Source: Hippasteria phrygiana (taxonomy: Eukaryota > Echinodermata > Asteroidea > Valvatida > Goniasteridae). From it: a stretch of 64,000 bases of DNA. Shown here in pieces: positions 44,050 to 55,892 of this stretch. Location of the stretch: NCBI GenBank assembly GCA_037893225.1, contig JAZGUH010000487.1, positions 1-64,000 of the forward strand, given 5' to 3'. Under the pieces are notes generated by a model, which was given only the letters and a program-made list of their open reading frames with translations, did no database searches and was not told where the DNA came from. The translations under genes and the position numbers were made by a program. Position 1 is the stretch's first letter, and every line of letters starts with the position of its first letter.

Positions 44050-45270
44050 TAACTTTAGTATTATTTTTACCAGCAATTCACTTTCCTTGCTAGTATTATG
44101 GACCCTTTATACTCAGACTCACATAAAGACTTGAAACATGACAACTGAATTTTATGTGTATGTGCCACAGTCAAAAATGTATGTAGAAGATTCCTTAATG
44201 TTGTACCCAATTTAGTCACAAACTGGAAACTGGCACAAACTGGCTTGCTTTACTGGATGAGTGACTCCCATCAGTAATTCCCGTGATCTCCGAGATTTCC
44301 GTTTAATCTGAAATTAATAAACCCAAAAACAAATCTTACAATAATAATATAATATTAGAGGTACTGACAAATGCAATACTAATTAGATAAACCAATTAAT
44401 ACACTTAATCTACATGAAATATCAAATGGGTAGGACCACCCTTGAATAGATGATTCGAAATAGAACTTGAACCCTAAATGCGGCAAAGAACAAATGGAAT
44501 AATAACAGAAATGATAAACTTACGACTTTGTTGAGCTTTTGGTGAGACTACAACAATAATTAAACTTCTAGACCTTGCCCTCGGACTTGTAGATACAAAG
44601 ACTTGCAATTAATTGCGGGATGTACCACAGACTGGAGGGAAACTTTAGATGTGTGCAGCAGGACGGCTACTGGTATAACTACCTCACTGGCCAATGTACT
44701 TCATGAGATCGAGTTAAGCATACAATGTTTACAAGTCGGTGCAGATGTGTTACCACCAATGTTCAACATTTGGTCAGGTAGATAGCCTTTTGAAACATGC
44801 AAGCACTATGACCACTGCACTTTACATGTATAGATTGCATATTTGCCACGGTTATTGCAACGTTATACAATTTAAATCCTCAATATTTGCAACACTATTC
44901 AAATATTACAATGATTTAATGGCGAAACAGGTTTATTGGCTGTCTGCCTGAAAAATGCCAACCCTGACAAGCGAAACATTACCTTTTACAAAAGGTGGAG
45001 CCTGGGGTGGCGGTGGGCGAAAATATTTGCTAAAATGTATATTGCTAAACCCTCCGCCTCCTCTGGGTGACTGTGAGTGTGACAGAATGAGCCAAACCGG
45101 ACCAGCAGGTATTCCCGCCAAGAAATAACTTGCTTACGCACACAAAACTTTCTAATTAGCCCTCGCACATTCATCGATTTAATTTGCATTTTCAGCGCAC
45201 TCATTTGTGTATTGTTAAAACAGCGCTCTTTTTGCAAGATATAAACACACAGGCAGGTTTAATAAGGGTC
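44050..45270. other. Intergenic, nothing recognised
   Basis: AT-rich to about 44950, then more mixed composition. No conserved coding sequence seen. Confidence 0.5.
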
Positions 45271-45514
45271 ATATACGCGGCGCTATACAGGAATTCGCCA
45301 AAGCCATTTTTACAGTAGTGCCGCGCCCGCGTGCAGGCTGCCCGCGTTCTTTAATTTGATTCGCGTACGCATTTTGGCAAGTTGCAAACACCCTGTTGGT
45401 CGAAGCTGCGTCGAGCGCGTGCATCTAACACGCGCGCGAGCGCCTCGCCACCGCAGTAAATGCTTCTAATTTTGGTCGCCGGATTCGTCTATACGATCTT
45501 TGGTCATGACGTAC

Positions 45515-45732
45515 TTTTCCAAACCCTGGCTTGGGCTTCGGCTTCGCGTAATTTTATGTCCCCAGATTTGGCAAGATCTGTTTTTGCTACATGTACATCA
45601 AAGTCTTTTGTTTTAACCAAGAGCCAGAGCCTGTTTATTTATTTACATATTCAAGGCTTCAGATTGGCAGTGGGACTGGGGAATAGCTGGAGACGAAGCC
45701 GAAGCCCGAGCCCAAGCCAAGGTTTGGAAAAG
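45515..45732. repeat. Small element with about 34-bp inverted ends
   Basis: ttttccaaaccctggcttgg-gcttcggcttcg (45513-45547) is repeated in inverse at 45698-45732 (cgaagccgaagcccgagccc-aagccaaggtttgg). The interior is unique. Confidence 0.7.
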
Positions 45733-45773
45733 GGCCTGCGTTGTAATTTCTTGTCGGTTTTACGCAAAGATCC

Positions 45774-45799
45774 TATAGCGCCGCGTACGCGGCGCTATA
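45774..45799. repeat. Perfect 26-bp GC-rich palindrome
   Basis: tatagcgccgcg-ta-cgcggcgctata. One half (acgcggcgctatac) also occurs at about 45276-45290, so the two sites bracket a 0.5-kb interval containing the 45515 element. Confidence 0.9.
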
Positions 45800-46099
45800 C
45801 GATCCTGTGGTCTCACCTCTCAATACCAGTATCCAGGGTCGTCCGATGCCATCCTCACAATCGTTCATCCAGTTACTTGTGACCGGCTTTATGAAAGGAC
45901 TTCTGACTGGGCTTGTGAAAGGACTTGCAGGGACTCGACTCAAACTCTGATGTACAGTAAATGTAAGTTTCTGCCTCATTTTCACAGATTTTTGGGACAT
46001 AAATCTTGAAATAAGTTGTCACGTGTTTCTATACTCAGTGGTTATCAAAGACGGTTTCAAGATTTTGCGGTGACCCATTTTAGGGCAATTGTGTAGTTT

Positions 46100-46330
46100 T
46101 TTTAATGGGGCCTTAAGTTTTTAGTTTTGGCCAAATGATAGTCAAGGATTTTTTTTATCATTCCAAAATTACCTTTTCAGCTAAAAGTAGACTTAATTCT
46201 AGTAATGCCATTTTTTCCAATTTTGAACAGTTTTTTAGTGCAGAAAATGCGATATTCTTACACATTTTATGGTTGGTGTTGTTGAGCGCAATTTTTAAAG
46301 ACTTGCATTTAAACAATGTGCGCGGGAATT
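46100..46330 (+). repeat. Dispersed repeat, copy 1
   Basis: Shares atcattccaaaatta/gacct, tttgaacagttt and gcagaaaatgcgat/aattttctta with 48085-48330 and with the interior of 30117-30386. Confidence 0.55.
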
Positions 46331-46755
46331 CTTTTTTAAATGCGCGCGGTGATTTGTTTAGTTAAAGTTTGCGCGTGCAAATTTTAAATGCGCGCTGCGG
46401 ACAACAACTCAGGCACGATACTGACACGAACTACATGATAGACATTTATTTATTTATTACATTTCTTTACCCAGGGTGTGCCCAAACAGTTTAAAACTGG
46501 TTTCCATTGGGGCCCTGCATATTATTAGTTAAAGCTGAATATTTACACATTCATACAAAATATTTAAACAAATACAATAATTTTTACACAAATATATCTA
46601 TTTTCGGGTAACTTTTCAACTCTCCAGAAGCCTATTGCTGATTTACGGGATGGGCGAAAAACCCGCGAAAAAACCTTTTAGGGTGAAAAACAAGGGGAAA
46701 TTCCCATCCGGCTCCAAAGTATTCTGGCAACCAAGTTTATAACTCCGCAGATCTG

Positions 46756-47400
46756 GCAATTTTGCCCTTCATAGCCCTATTGTATTAACATGGAGTTCAA
46801 ATTCGTCTCTTCGTGAAAACCCAAAATCCATTTTCTGGCAATTTTGCCCTTCACAGCCCTATTGTATTAACACGGAGTTCCGAATTGGCTCTTCGTGAAA
46901 ACCCAAAATCCATTTTCTGGCAATTTTGTCCTTCACAAACATAGAGTTCTGAATTGGCTCTTCGTGAAAACCCAAAATCAATTTTCTGGCAATTTTCTCC
47001 TTCTCAGCCATAGCGTATGGCCGAGAAGGGCAAAATTGCCAGAAAATGGATTTTGTGTTTTCACGAAGTGCCAATTCAGAACTCTATGTTACAATAGGGC
47101 TGTGAAGGACAAAATTGCCAGAAAATGGATTTTGGGTTTTCACGAAGAGCCAATTCGGAACTCCGTGTTAATACAATAGGGCTGTGAAGGGCAAAATTGC
47201 CAGAAAATGGATTTTAGGTTTTCACGAAGAGACGAATTTGAACTCCGTGTTAATACAGTATGGCTGTGAAGAGCAAAATTGCCAGAAAATGGATTTTGGG
47301 TTTTCACGAAGAGACGAATTTGAACTCCATGTTAATACAATAGGGCTATGAAGGGCAAAATTGCCAGAAAATGGATTTTGGGTTTTCACGAAGAGACAAT
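46756..47400. repeat. Palindromic array of about 80-bp units
   Basis: Units of the form ggcaattttgcccttca .. gccctattgtattaac .. ggagttc .. cttcgtgaaaacccaaaatcc run forward from 46756 to about 47010, then the same units run in reverse from about 47020 to 47400. The centre is at tagcgtatggccgagaagg. Several arms are present on each side, so the whole can fold into one long stem. A lone unit edge (attcgtctgttcgtgaaaac) reappears at 47665. Confidence 0.9.
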
Positions 47401-48084
47401 TGACACTCTGTGGGGCAAAACGGGCCATTTCTCGCTTCTGAGTTTTCACGAACAGACAAATTTATTAATCAAATAATAACTCTGTAATTAATTGACTTAT
47501 CGCTTAGCTGCCAATTACGTGTGAAAGACCGAGAACTGAACTTTAACATAGTGTCAACACTGAATCAACATGTGGTATGAACGCAGGTAATATCTTCAAT
47601 TTAAAAAGTAAGCAGCTTAAAACCTGATTTTCTTGTAACTTTAGTTTAGTGCGGAGAGGCAAAATTCGTCTGTTCGTGAAAACTGTGACTGGATTCTGTA
47701 ATGTGCAAATTTTAAATTTACGCACGCAGGGCGCATTTTTAAAAAAATGCGCGCCTTTGAAGATTGCGCTCAACAGTGTCATGTGAATCTGTGCGTGTGT
47801 CGCGGTGATCACGTTGCAGTGTTAAGTGTTGCAATTTGGTAAGTCCAATCTAAAGCTAAACAATCTAAAGCTAAACAATCGCCCATTTTAGTCCCTGGGT
47901 ATAGTATAATATTTCCATTGTCTGCTTTGGGGACTATCGCAACGATGTTTGTGGTGATAAGAAAATATCATAGAATTAATTGTTCTGCTTTGGAGTGTGC
48001 ATATTCTGTTGGACTTTTGAGTCCAAGGCGATAGATAGGCTTGAATCTGATCGGCCTAAATAAATAATATTGGCGATGTGTAGT

Positions 48085-48330
48085 GTAGGGCCCCTCTTTA
48101 GTTTTGATCAAAATAGAGTCAAGAGTATTTGTTCTCATTCCAAAATGACCTTTTTAACCTAAAGCAGACTTTTCTTAATTCTTTTGACATCATTTTTTTG
48201 TAATTTTGAACAGTTTATTGCGGTAGAAAATGCAATTTTCTTAAGCGCTTTACGACAGTTGCCATGCGAATCAACGCGGTTTTGCGTGTTTACTGTGCGT
48301 CGCGGTGATCGCCATCTTTTATTTTGGAGT
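48085..48330 (+). repeat. Dispersed repeat, copy 2
   Basis: Second copy of the 46100 repeat, followed by cgcgtcgcggtgatcg-type sequence also seen near 47797. Confidence 0.55.
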
Positions 48331-48484
48331 TGCGTTTTGTTGTCTTCATCACCGCTTTACCCCAAAATTTTCCTCAAAAACTAAAACCCTGCCCTTTATC
48401 AATGGCATACCTGTTGGTTTGTAATGTCGCTAACTAGTTTGGCAATTCCATTAACCTAAAAGTGGATTTTTGTTTCCTTATATA

Positions 48485-48520
48485 GCATGGAGGAAGAAAA
48501 TGTGTTTTCTTCCTCCATGC
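48485..48520. repeat. 16-bp perfect hairpin upstream of the MATE gene
   Basis: gcatggaggaagaaaa-tgtg-ttttcttcctccatgc: 16-bp arms with a 4-base loop, about 190 bp upstream of the MATE start codon. Confidence 0.85.
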
Positions 48521-48662
48521 TTATACTAGGGAACAGGGTCCTACACTACACAATCGCCATAATATTTACCATGTGTTGGCATTGAGTGCCTTGCCATGTC
48601 TATCTGGGCTTTGAACCCCATAACTGTGTGGTACAGTGTAGTTTTGTTTTGTTTAACTTGCA

Positions 48663-48707
48663 GATTTTGAAGCCTTGATATATTTCCAACATCATCCGGG
48701 TACCGCC
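48663..48707 (+). other. MATE gene 5' untranslated part of first coding exon
   Basis: A plausible acceptor (TTGTTTAACTTGCAG) ends at 48662, suggesting a non-coding exon further upstream and a 45-bp leader before ATG. Alternatively transcription starts nearby; no TATA box is evident. Confidence 0.45.
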
Positions 48708-48941
48708 ATGGCGGACTACACAAGAGTTAGCACGAGTCAGCTACCACATCAAAATCTTAATGGAGAACTAGTGTCAAAAGGCTCCCCCCATACATCCATT
48801 AATGGTGTTGAAGCTGATGATGGTCCCGTTCAAGGGTGCTTATTCAGCAAACTGAGCTTTTGCCGCTGTCTTTTCCCTGATGCACCCGCTTCAGAATACA
48901 AGAAGACACTGAAGAAACTAGGAGTACTGTCATGGCCTGTG
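48708..48941 (+). CDS. MATE transporter exon 1 (78 codons)
   Basis: ATG in a strong Kozak context (CCGCCATGG). Encodes MADYTRVSTSQLPHQNLNGE and a cytosolic N-terminus with a Cys/Phe-rich patch (LFSKLSFCRCLFPDAP), then SEYKKTLKKLGVLSWPV, entering the first helix. The patch could be a palmitoylation site, but that is a guess. Donor CCTGTG|GTATTT keeps phase 0. Confidence 0.9.
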
Positions 48942-50242
48942 GTATTTACTCCATTGCCTTATTTGCAAGCTATCTCGGGGCGGGTCTGGGAATTTTGGCG
49001 GGGTGGGGGGAATCAGGCCTCACAAATCTTTTTTACTCGAAAAAGAAAAAAAAAAAAAAAAAGACGTGTTGTCTGTCCACGACACAAAGAATTTCAAAAT
49101 AAGCATGTTCCGTTGATGAGATATGGCTTAAAGGTTCGAAAACTTAACAATTGCTATAAAATCGTATGATGACGTCATCATGACGTCACGTCAATTTTCA
49201 ACGCTTGCTGGCCTACTAAACATAGCAAGTTTGAACCCAATCCAACCTTACGGTTCTCTAGATATGGGCCCTTCAAAAATGCACCTTAAGATGACGTCAC
49301 GTGATAACGTCACATGACACGTGATGATGTTATTATGGTATCGGAACAATATGCATGGGTTCAGCACAGGGTTTAAGTCTATGCAAACTTTCATCAAGAT
49401 AGAAGTCTGTTTACTGGCAAAAGGGACCCCGAAAATGAAACATGTGCATTGTTGATGGCATTTTTGATAGAACAAGAAGAGGATGAGGGAAAAAAACAGA
49501 ACAAAAACAAAGGTTTTCCTGCTGATAACAGAAAAGCCAAAAAGGTCAGCGAACAGGCCTGGTGTGAGACTTGTGCAAAAGCTTTTGATTTCTGTAAACC
49601 TTTTAAATAATTTGCTCTTAAAGATATACTGTCTGTGCTCTTGTCGAGTTTCACCCCCAAAATAATTAATTTTTTAAATTGCTATTTTTCTAGTTATACA
49701 AGTTATTTCCTTTTTAACCCCTTGAGTATGGTTATCGTAGTGAGGCATCGGGGTGCCAGGGGGCGGCCTGTGCAGGCAAGCGAAACGGCCGCAATGTGAT
49801 TGTGCAGTCAAGCGTAACACACACTAATCCAACAATGGATTGAAACTGCACAAATAGCGGCAAATGACGTCCTCCGACCTGGTGCCACTGTTTTTTTTGT
49901 GCCATTTGGCGTCATCCGTAGTCATCCGTACGCACACTATGAACATCTAACAAAAGAAAACCCACGCAGTCCTTTGTTACAAACAAAGGACTGCGTGGGT
50001 TTTCTTTTGTTAGATGTTCATAGTGGCAAGGGGTTAATGAGACATCAAGTGGAAAAACCCCACACACGTTTAGTTATCAAATAATTACGTTACAAATATA
50101 AAATTTTCGGTGACCGGACAATAATTCGGCCGTATCTTTGCACTAGATACGTGAAAGCAACCAAGAATAAGTCTTTTTGGAGGGTTGCAGATGCCCAAAA
50201 TAACCAAAAGTAGGTTTTTTACATTAAAATAGAACATGTAAA
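48942..50242. other. MATE intron 1, left part
   Basis: Contains an A-rich run (49044-49063), an unrecognised stretch, and the family B element at 49714. Positions 49170-49320 have several tgacgtca/cacgtg-like palindromic words that I do not assign. Confidence 0.5.
49714..50037 (+). mobile_element. Family B MITE with perfect 43-bp hairpin
   Basis: TTAACCCCTTGAGTATGG to GGCAAGGGGTTAA. Within it, 49935-49977 and 49983-50025 form a perfect inverted repeat of 43 bp with loop TACAA. No other family B copy in the window has this hairpin. Confidence 0.9.
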
Positions 50243-51824
50243 TGTAACCTGGAAAAATGGCACACCATGGGGACTTTACTCGACACAAAAATAGACAATG
50301 CAATACCAGGATCTAAAGAACAAGTCGCGAACTATTTTATTAGGAAAAGGATTTAAGAATGAAGTGAACTTGTGAACCAAACCTTGAAGTTAAAACCCAA
50401 GAAAAAAGTTTAAATAAATCAAAACAAAACCAACCCAAAAACCTAAAAAAAGAAATATATACTTATTTAAAACCTTATAAACCAACAACAAATAGAACAG
50501 TTTAAACCAAAGAGCAAGGTATGCTTAAACCAACACAAAAAATTAAAGTCTAAACCAACACAGAAAAATTAAAGTCCAAACCAACACAGAAAAATTAAAG
50601 TCCAAACCAACACAGAGTATCAAATAATGGACCTTAGGTACACTCTGATTGAAACCTATAAGAATCAAAAGAAAAGAGAAAAGAAAGAATACAATTAAGA
50701 AATACATCAAAACAAAGTGCTCATGATAAATCGAAACCAAGGTTAAATCTGCTATACATGTACATGTTGCCTATACATGTATAAAGTAAAGTAAGCTCAC
50801 AGGCTCAACATGCATACACTGGAAACAAAGAACTTTCTTGTGAATATCTAATGAGTTTACATAAGGGATTAGGGCCCTGAAACCACAGCAGCACATGGCC
50901 AAGCAATTAACTTAAAGTAGACTTCCTCAAGTCCATGAAGTCTAAAACTAGAAAAGAGCAATAAAGTTACAAACAGGTGGTCATATAATACAGGCGAAAA
51001 TGGGGCTGAAGAAAGTCTAATCTACTCATGAATAAACATTCAAATGATACACTCAGAAAGGAATTTGCACACTTAAATCTCTGTGGGAAAACCAGATCTC
51101 CTACTTGAAACAATGGTAGAGATACACTCTAAAGTCATTCAATCTACATGTTCTAGGGGTAAAAATAAAGTCTTTCTCCACAAAAAGAAATCCTCCATGG
51201 CAATTACACTATCTTACTAAGAAAGCAAACAAAAAAGTTCTAAATCAGAAATTGATAACTTGTAAAAAAATATATTCAATGCAAAGAAAACTCAAGTTAT
51301 CCTATTGTCAAAACAGTACTTCTTTCCTTATTTCAAATAGATCACAAAAGCAAGAACATCACAATAATACAAAATGCAAATGCGCTGGACCCATCATGAC
51401 AAAGTAAAATCTCAAAGCTTTCTCAAAAAGAAACTATAACTTTCCAAAGATAAAACCTCGCTTTAAACCAAATAAAACCTATCAAAAACTGTAAGGAAAC
51501 TCGAAATAAGATTATACAATATAAAAAGAACACCAATTGGACGATAAAACTTACCAGGGCACTGTAGCAGACGAAAGACAAGGCTACGGCAGGTCGCACA
51601 ACTCAAAGGAGTGTGAAAGAGGCACATGTGCACTCTTCTCCGCCGGTCTGCTAAGTGAAGGCAAGCTAAAACTCTGTACACAAGTATAACTGTGGTCAAG
51701 GGGAAAGATGCTGCTACTGGGGCCAGGGGGACACACAACTAAATAAACCACAGTACATGTTAAAAATATAAGCAGGGGAGCAATTCTCTGAAAATAACAA
51801 GTAATGTAATTTGGCCCTGCCACA
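50243..51824 (-). repeat. LTR (downstream copy on minus strand)
   Basis: 1,582-bp LTR; contains a short tandem (ccaacacagaaaaattaaag three times near 50530-50620). Differs from the other LTR at about five transitions, three of them clustered near 51788-51803. Confidence 0.95.
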
Positions 51825-52039
51825 CTCACGCCCTGTTAAATCCATTGCTGTCCTCAGCAAGGTCTAAAATAAAATAAATTCTAAAAAGATCTTCAAATTT
51901 ACAACAAAAATAGATCAGAACCCAAAATAAAATACCTATAAAAAAATCTCTCAAATGCGAAGCCATAAATATACAAGGGAACCTTCAAACCGGTCTTCAA
52001 CAAACATAACAAAATAATGCAATTTAACTAATCAACGAT

Positions 52040-52885
52040 TTAATCGAATCTGTCTGGTGGTTGGACTATCAACTCACACAAGCTACTGGTGCCAGGGATA
52101 GAACTTGAGCAAGACTGCCGGCTGACTTGGGTCCTGCACGATGGTGACGATGATGAGTTGTCGTCTTGGAATTCACTAGGTGCTGGAATGCTGCCGGTGT
52201 CAGTCGTGGCTACAGGGGTCGGCGTCTTCCTCTTCTCCTGGTGCACGGACTTCAGGTGCCGCCTCATATACGTCATGGTCTCGTCGTGGAGGCCAGGCCA
52301 GAAGTACCGTTGCCTCACTAGCCTCAACACCTTTCCATAGCCACGCGTTTCCATGGTGTTGTGGAGACTTTCAAGAACAGCCCGTCTCAAGCACTGAGGG
52401 AGAACAGCTAGGTAGCGAACCCTGTCTCCGCCCTCTCTATGTAGGAGAAGACCACCCTTCACCTCAAGCTGATCCCATGAATCGAGTAGCCTTTTAACGA
52501 CTCTCGACTCCTCCATCATTTTCCTCCTGCCCATCCTTGTCAGATTTGCCGCCTTCAGCTCCATCACTCTGCGGATAGCTGGGTCGCTCTGCTGCGCCTC
52601 AACCAGAGTGGCAGGTGTCGCCCCGTGGCAGGTACCCTGTAATTTGGCCGTAGATCTCGGCACCTCATCAGGGCTACTTATCACGTGGGCTTGGCGACCA
52701 CCACCACTCTTGGAAACCAACTTCTGCTTGGGGGGAGCTGAAACGGGCAGGGGAATCGGACGATCCTTCTGGTCTGGCGATGATGTGGGGATAGAGGAAA
52801 CTTGTCGGGAACGATGGGTTTTCTTCTCTAACAAGGCACTCTCTAGGCATGATGTACCGCCTCTGTTGCTGCTGTTCCCCAACAA
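52040..52885 (-). pseudogene. Retroelement integrase zinc-finger fragment
   Basis: 281-codon open stretch. Its middle part (GGLLLHREGGDRVRYLAVLP ... LRRAVLESLHN ... VRQRYFWPGLHDETMTYMRR) matches the N-terminal H2C2 zinc-binding region of Ty3/gypsy integrases. The second His of the usual GH-x-G (here RGYG) and the Cys pair (here in HLKSVHQ) are replaced, so zinc binding is likely lost. It stops where the catalytic core should begin and continues in Ser-rich sequence. Confidence 0.85.
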
Positions 52886-53102
52886 CTTTGCTGACTATCG
52901 ACTTCAGCATGTCAATCTGCCTGGACTGCTGCAGGACAACCTCTTGCATGTATGCCTGGTGGTGAAGGAGATCCAGCAGGCTTGGCTGACGCTCTGCACT
53001 GGGTGGCAACTCCAGATTGACAAGGGGTGAGCTTGACGGTGCTGGGTCAAACCCACAAACCTGAAGGGGTGTCAGCACTGCTGGTTCAGCCATCATGCAC
53101 AT
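52674..53102 (-). CDS. Retroelement ORF at gag position
   Basis: 142-residue ORF starting 178 bp inside the LTR. Begins MCMMAEPAVLTPLQ and carries a helical, glutamine-rich stretch (HHQAYMQEVVLQQSRQID, VVGEQQQQRR). No CCHC zinc knuckle or other gag signature is visible. After about 52880 the other frame looks more like real protein, so the frame is probably broken there. Confidence 0.55.
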   Translation of the reverse strand: MCMMAEPAVLTPLQVCGFDPAPSSSPLVNLELPPSAERQPSLLDLLHHQAYMQEVVLQQSRQIDMLKSIVSKVVGEQQQQRRYIMPRECLVREENPSFPTSFLYPHIIARPEGSSDSPARFSSPQAEVGFQEWWWSPSPRDK

Positions 53103-53280
53103 TCAGGATCCACTAAAAATCAACTCTGTGTTGGTTTGACCGAAACAAAACTTAAGGACTGACCACCAAAAACAAAACAAAACACTCTCAAAAAGAATAA
53201 ACCCTAATCCTAAAAAAAATAGTTGGCTACGTTAAAAAAAACGATAGTCTTACCCGGATCTTCCACCAAAAATATAAAAA

Positions 53281-54862
53281 TGTAACCTGGAAAAATGACA
53301 CACCATGGGGACTTTACTCGACACAAAAATAGACAATGCAATACCAGGATCTAAAGAACAAGTCGCGAACTATTTTATTAGGAAAAGGATTTAAGAATGA
53401 AGTGAACTTGTGAACCAAACCTTGAAGTTAAAACCCAAGAAAAAAGTTTAAATAAATCAAAACAAAACCAACCCAAAAACCTAAAAAAAGAAATATATAC
53501 TTATTTAAAACCTTATAAACCAACAACAAATAGAACAGTTTAAACCAAAGAGCAAGGTATGCTTAAACCAACACAAAAAATTAAAGTCTAAACCAACACA
53601 GAAAAATTAAAGTCCAAACCAACACAGAAAAATTAAAGTCCAAACCAACACAGAGTATCAAATAATGGACCTTAGGTACACTCTGATTGAAACCTATAAG
53701 AATCAAAAGAAAAGAGAAAAGAAAGAATACAATTAAGAAATACATCAAAACAAAGTGCTCATGATAAATCGAAACCAAGGTTAAATCTGCTATACATGTA
53801 CATGTTGCCTATACATGTATAAAGTAAAGTAAGCTCACAGGCTCAACATGCATACACTGGAAACAAAGAACTTTCTTGTGAATATCTAATGAGTTTACAT
53901 AAGGGATTAGGGCCCTGAAACCACAGCAGCACATGGCCAAGCAATTAACTTAAAGTAGACTTCCTCAAGTCCATGAAGTCTAAAACTAGAAAAGAGCAAT
54001 AAAGTTACAAACAGGTGGTCATATAATACAGGCGAAAATGGGGCTGAAGAAAGTCTAATCTACTCATGAATAAACATTCAAATGATACACTCAGAAAGGA
54101 ATTTGCACACTTAAATCTCTGTGGGAAAACCAGATCTCCTACTTGAAACAATGGTAGAGATACACTCTAAAGTCATTCAATCTACATGTTCTAGGGGTAA
54201 AAATAAAGTCTTTCTCCACAAAAAGAAATCCTCCATGGCAATTACACTATCTTACTAAGAAAGCAAACAAAAAAGTTCTAAATCAGAAATTGATAACTTG
54301 TAAAAAAATATATTCAATGCAAAGAAAACTCAAGTTATCCTATTGTCAAAACAGTACTTCTTTCCTTATTTCAAATAGATCACAAAAACAAGAACATCAC
54401 AATAATACAAAATGCAAATGCGCTGGACCCATCATGACAAAGTAAAATCTCAAAGCTTTCTCAAAAAGAAACTATAACTTTCCAAAGATAAAACCTCGCT
54501 TTAAACCAAATAAAACCTATCAAAAACTGTAAGGAAACTCGAAATAAGATTATACAATATAAAAAGAACACCAATTGGACGATAAAACTTACCAGGGCAC
54601 TGTAGCAGACGAAAGACAAGGCTACGGCAGGTCGCACAACTCAAAGGAGTGTGAAAGAGGCACATGTGCACTCTTCTCCGCCGGTCTGCTAAGTGAAGGC
54701 AAGCTAAAACTCTGTACACAAGTATAACTGTGGTCAAGGGGAAAGATGCTGCTACTGGGGCCAGGGGGACACACAACTAAATAAACCACAGTACATGTTA
54801 AAAATATAAGCAGGGGAGCAACTCTCTAAAAATAACAAGCAATGTAATTTGGCCCTGCCACA
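53281..54862 (-). repeat. LTR (upstream copy on minus strand)
   Basis: Same length as its partner. On the minus strand the interior begins 11 bases later with TGGTGGAAGATCCGGG, a candidate primer-binding site because such sites begin TGG. I cannot assign the tRNA. Confidence 0.95.
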
Positions 54863-55317
54863 TAAAGAAGAATGTACTTAACAAAAAATGAAAAATTCAT
54901 ATTTGTTGAAGAGCACCGACAGCATATCTTTAAAGCTGGAAATTTACAAGAGAATAAGTCCTGTAATTCTCTAGGTTTTCTGAATAAATTAAACAGATTA
55001 AAACCCTCCTATACTATCACAGCCTATCAAAAACTCTAAACACCAACTCTGACAGTTTGTGTGTGTTTCAACCTGTCATTTGATAGGTTTTGATCTGTAC
55101 AGCAGCTGGGTCGATTTTGGCCCTATGAGAACAGGAGGGTTAATCTCCATTTTTAAATGTTTGCTTCATTCCAGCTTGTTTTTTGTGGTGCCAGTTCAAT
55201 AATTTACATACATGTACGTGTATGAACATTGATTAATTAAGTAGAAATGTTCAATAATTGTAATTTTAATAAATTTTATGTACTATACTAATGATTTGCA
55301 TTTACCATTTCATACAG

Positions 55318-55419
55318 GTGCTGTATATGTTGACATCTCTTCTTCTCGCAATGACGTCCATCATCTTCTCCGGCCATCTTGGGAAAGATGAAATTGTAGC
55401 GTCCTCTCTCGGACAATCA
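55318..55419 (+). CDS. MATE transporter exon 2 (34 codons)
   Basis: Acceptor CCATTTCATACAG|GTG, donor CAATCA|GTAAGG. Encodes most of the first membrane helix and the GHLGK loop (LTSLLLAMTSIIFSGHLGKD). The GHLG motif is conserved in animal MATE proteins. Confidence 0.93.
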
Positions 55420-55609
55420 GTAAGGGTTTCAATGTGCCAAGCCTGCTTTCTCCTTAATTTTGTTGACATAAACCATGTTTCTCTGGTTCTTTTTGCCATA
55501 AAAATTCAATAGAATTCATAAATCATGAAGTTGGAGCTGAAGCCACGAAAATGACGAAGTGAAATGCAAGGAAGAAAATACACTAATTTACATTTTCTTT
55601 CCTGCTCAG

Positions 55610-55678
55610 ATTATCCATGTATTCTGGAGGGCCCTCCTAATAGGATTTTTGTCTGGAGCAGATACATTGCTTGCACAG
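55610..55678 (+). CDS. MATE transporter exon 3 (23 codons)
   Basis: Acceptor TTTCCTGCTCAG|ATT, donor GCACAG|GTGTGT. Encodes IIHVFWRALLIGFLSGADTL LAQ, the second helix. Human MATE1 has ...SSACDTLISQ here. Confidence 0.93.
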
Positions 55679-55892
55679 GTGTGTTGACCTTTGACCTCTG
55701 ACTATTGACACACCCCTCTGGCCCCCTGCCCCCTCCCCCACCCTATAATTTGCATTGTGGTTAAAGTTCATTATGATGTTGGTTTTATTAAACTGTCATT
55801 TTCACAACATTCAATAGGCTGTCTTCAGAATGAATTAGTTGACCATTAAAGATGCCGTGTTTATGCTAACAATTAGATAAGTTATGAATACT

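Larger units (their letters stand above)
50243..54862 (-). mobile_element. LTR retroelement, internally deleted
   Basis: Two direct repeats of exactly 1,582 bp (50243-51824 and 53281-54862) flank a 1,456-bp interior. Ends are TGTAACCTGG...GGCCCTGCCACA, giving TG...CA termini, and the host sequence TAAA is duplicated on both sides (50239-50242 and 54863-54866). Reading is on the minus strand: a gag-position ORF, then an integrase zinc-finger fragment. Protease, reverse transcriptase, RNase H and integrase core are absent, so the copy is non-autonomous. LTRs differ at about five sites, indicating a young insertion. The H2C2-type fragment fits the Ty3/gypsy class. Confidence 0.95.

Noticed and set aside
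45460..45882. 140-residue ORF as an intergenic gene
   Set aside because: It overlaps a small inverted-repeat element and a palindrome, and the translation has no recognisable family.
50543..51829. Minus-strand ORFs inside the LTRs (65, 81 and 91 residues)
   Set aside because: They are duplicated with the LTR, lie in non-coding LTR sequence, and show no recognisable domain.
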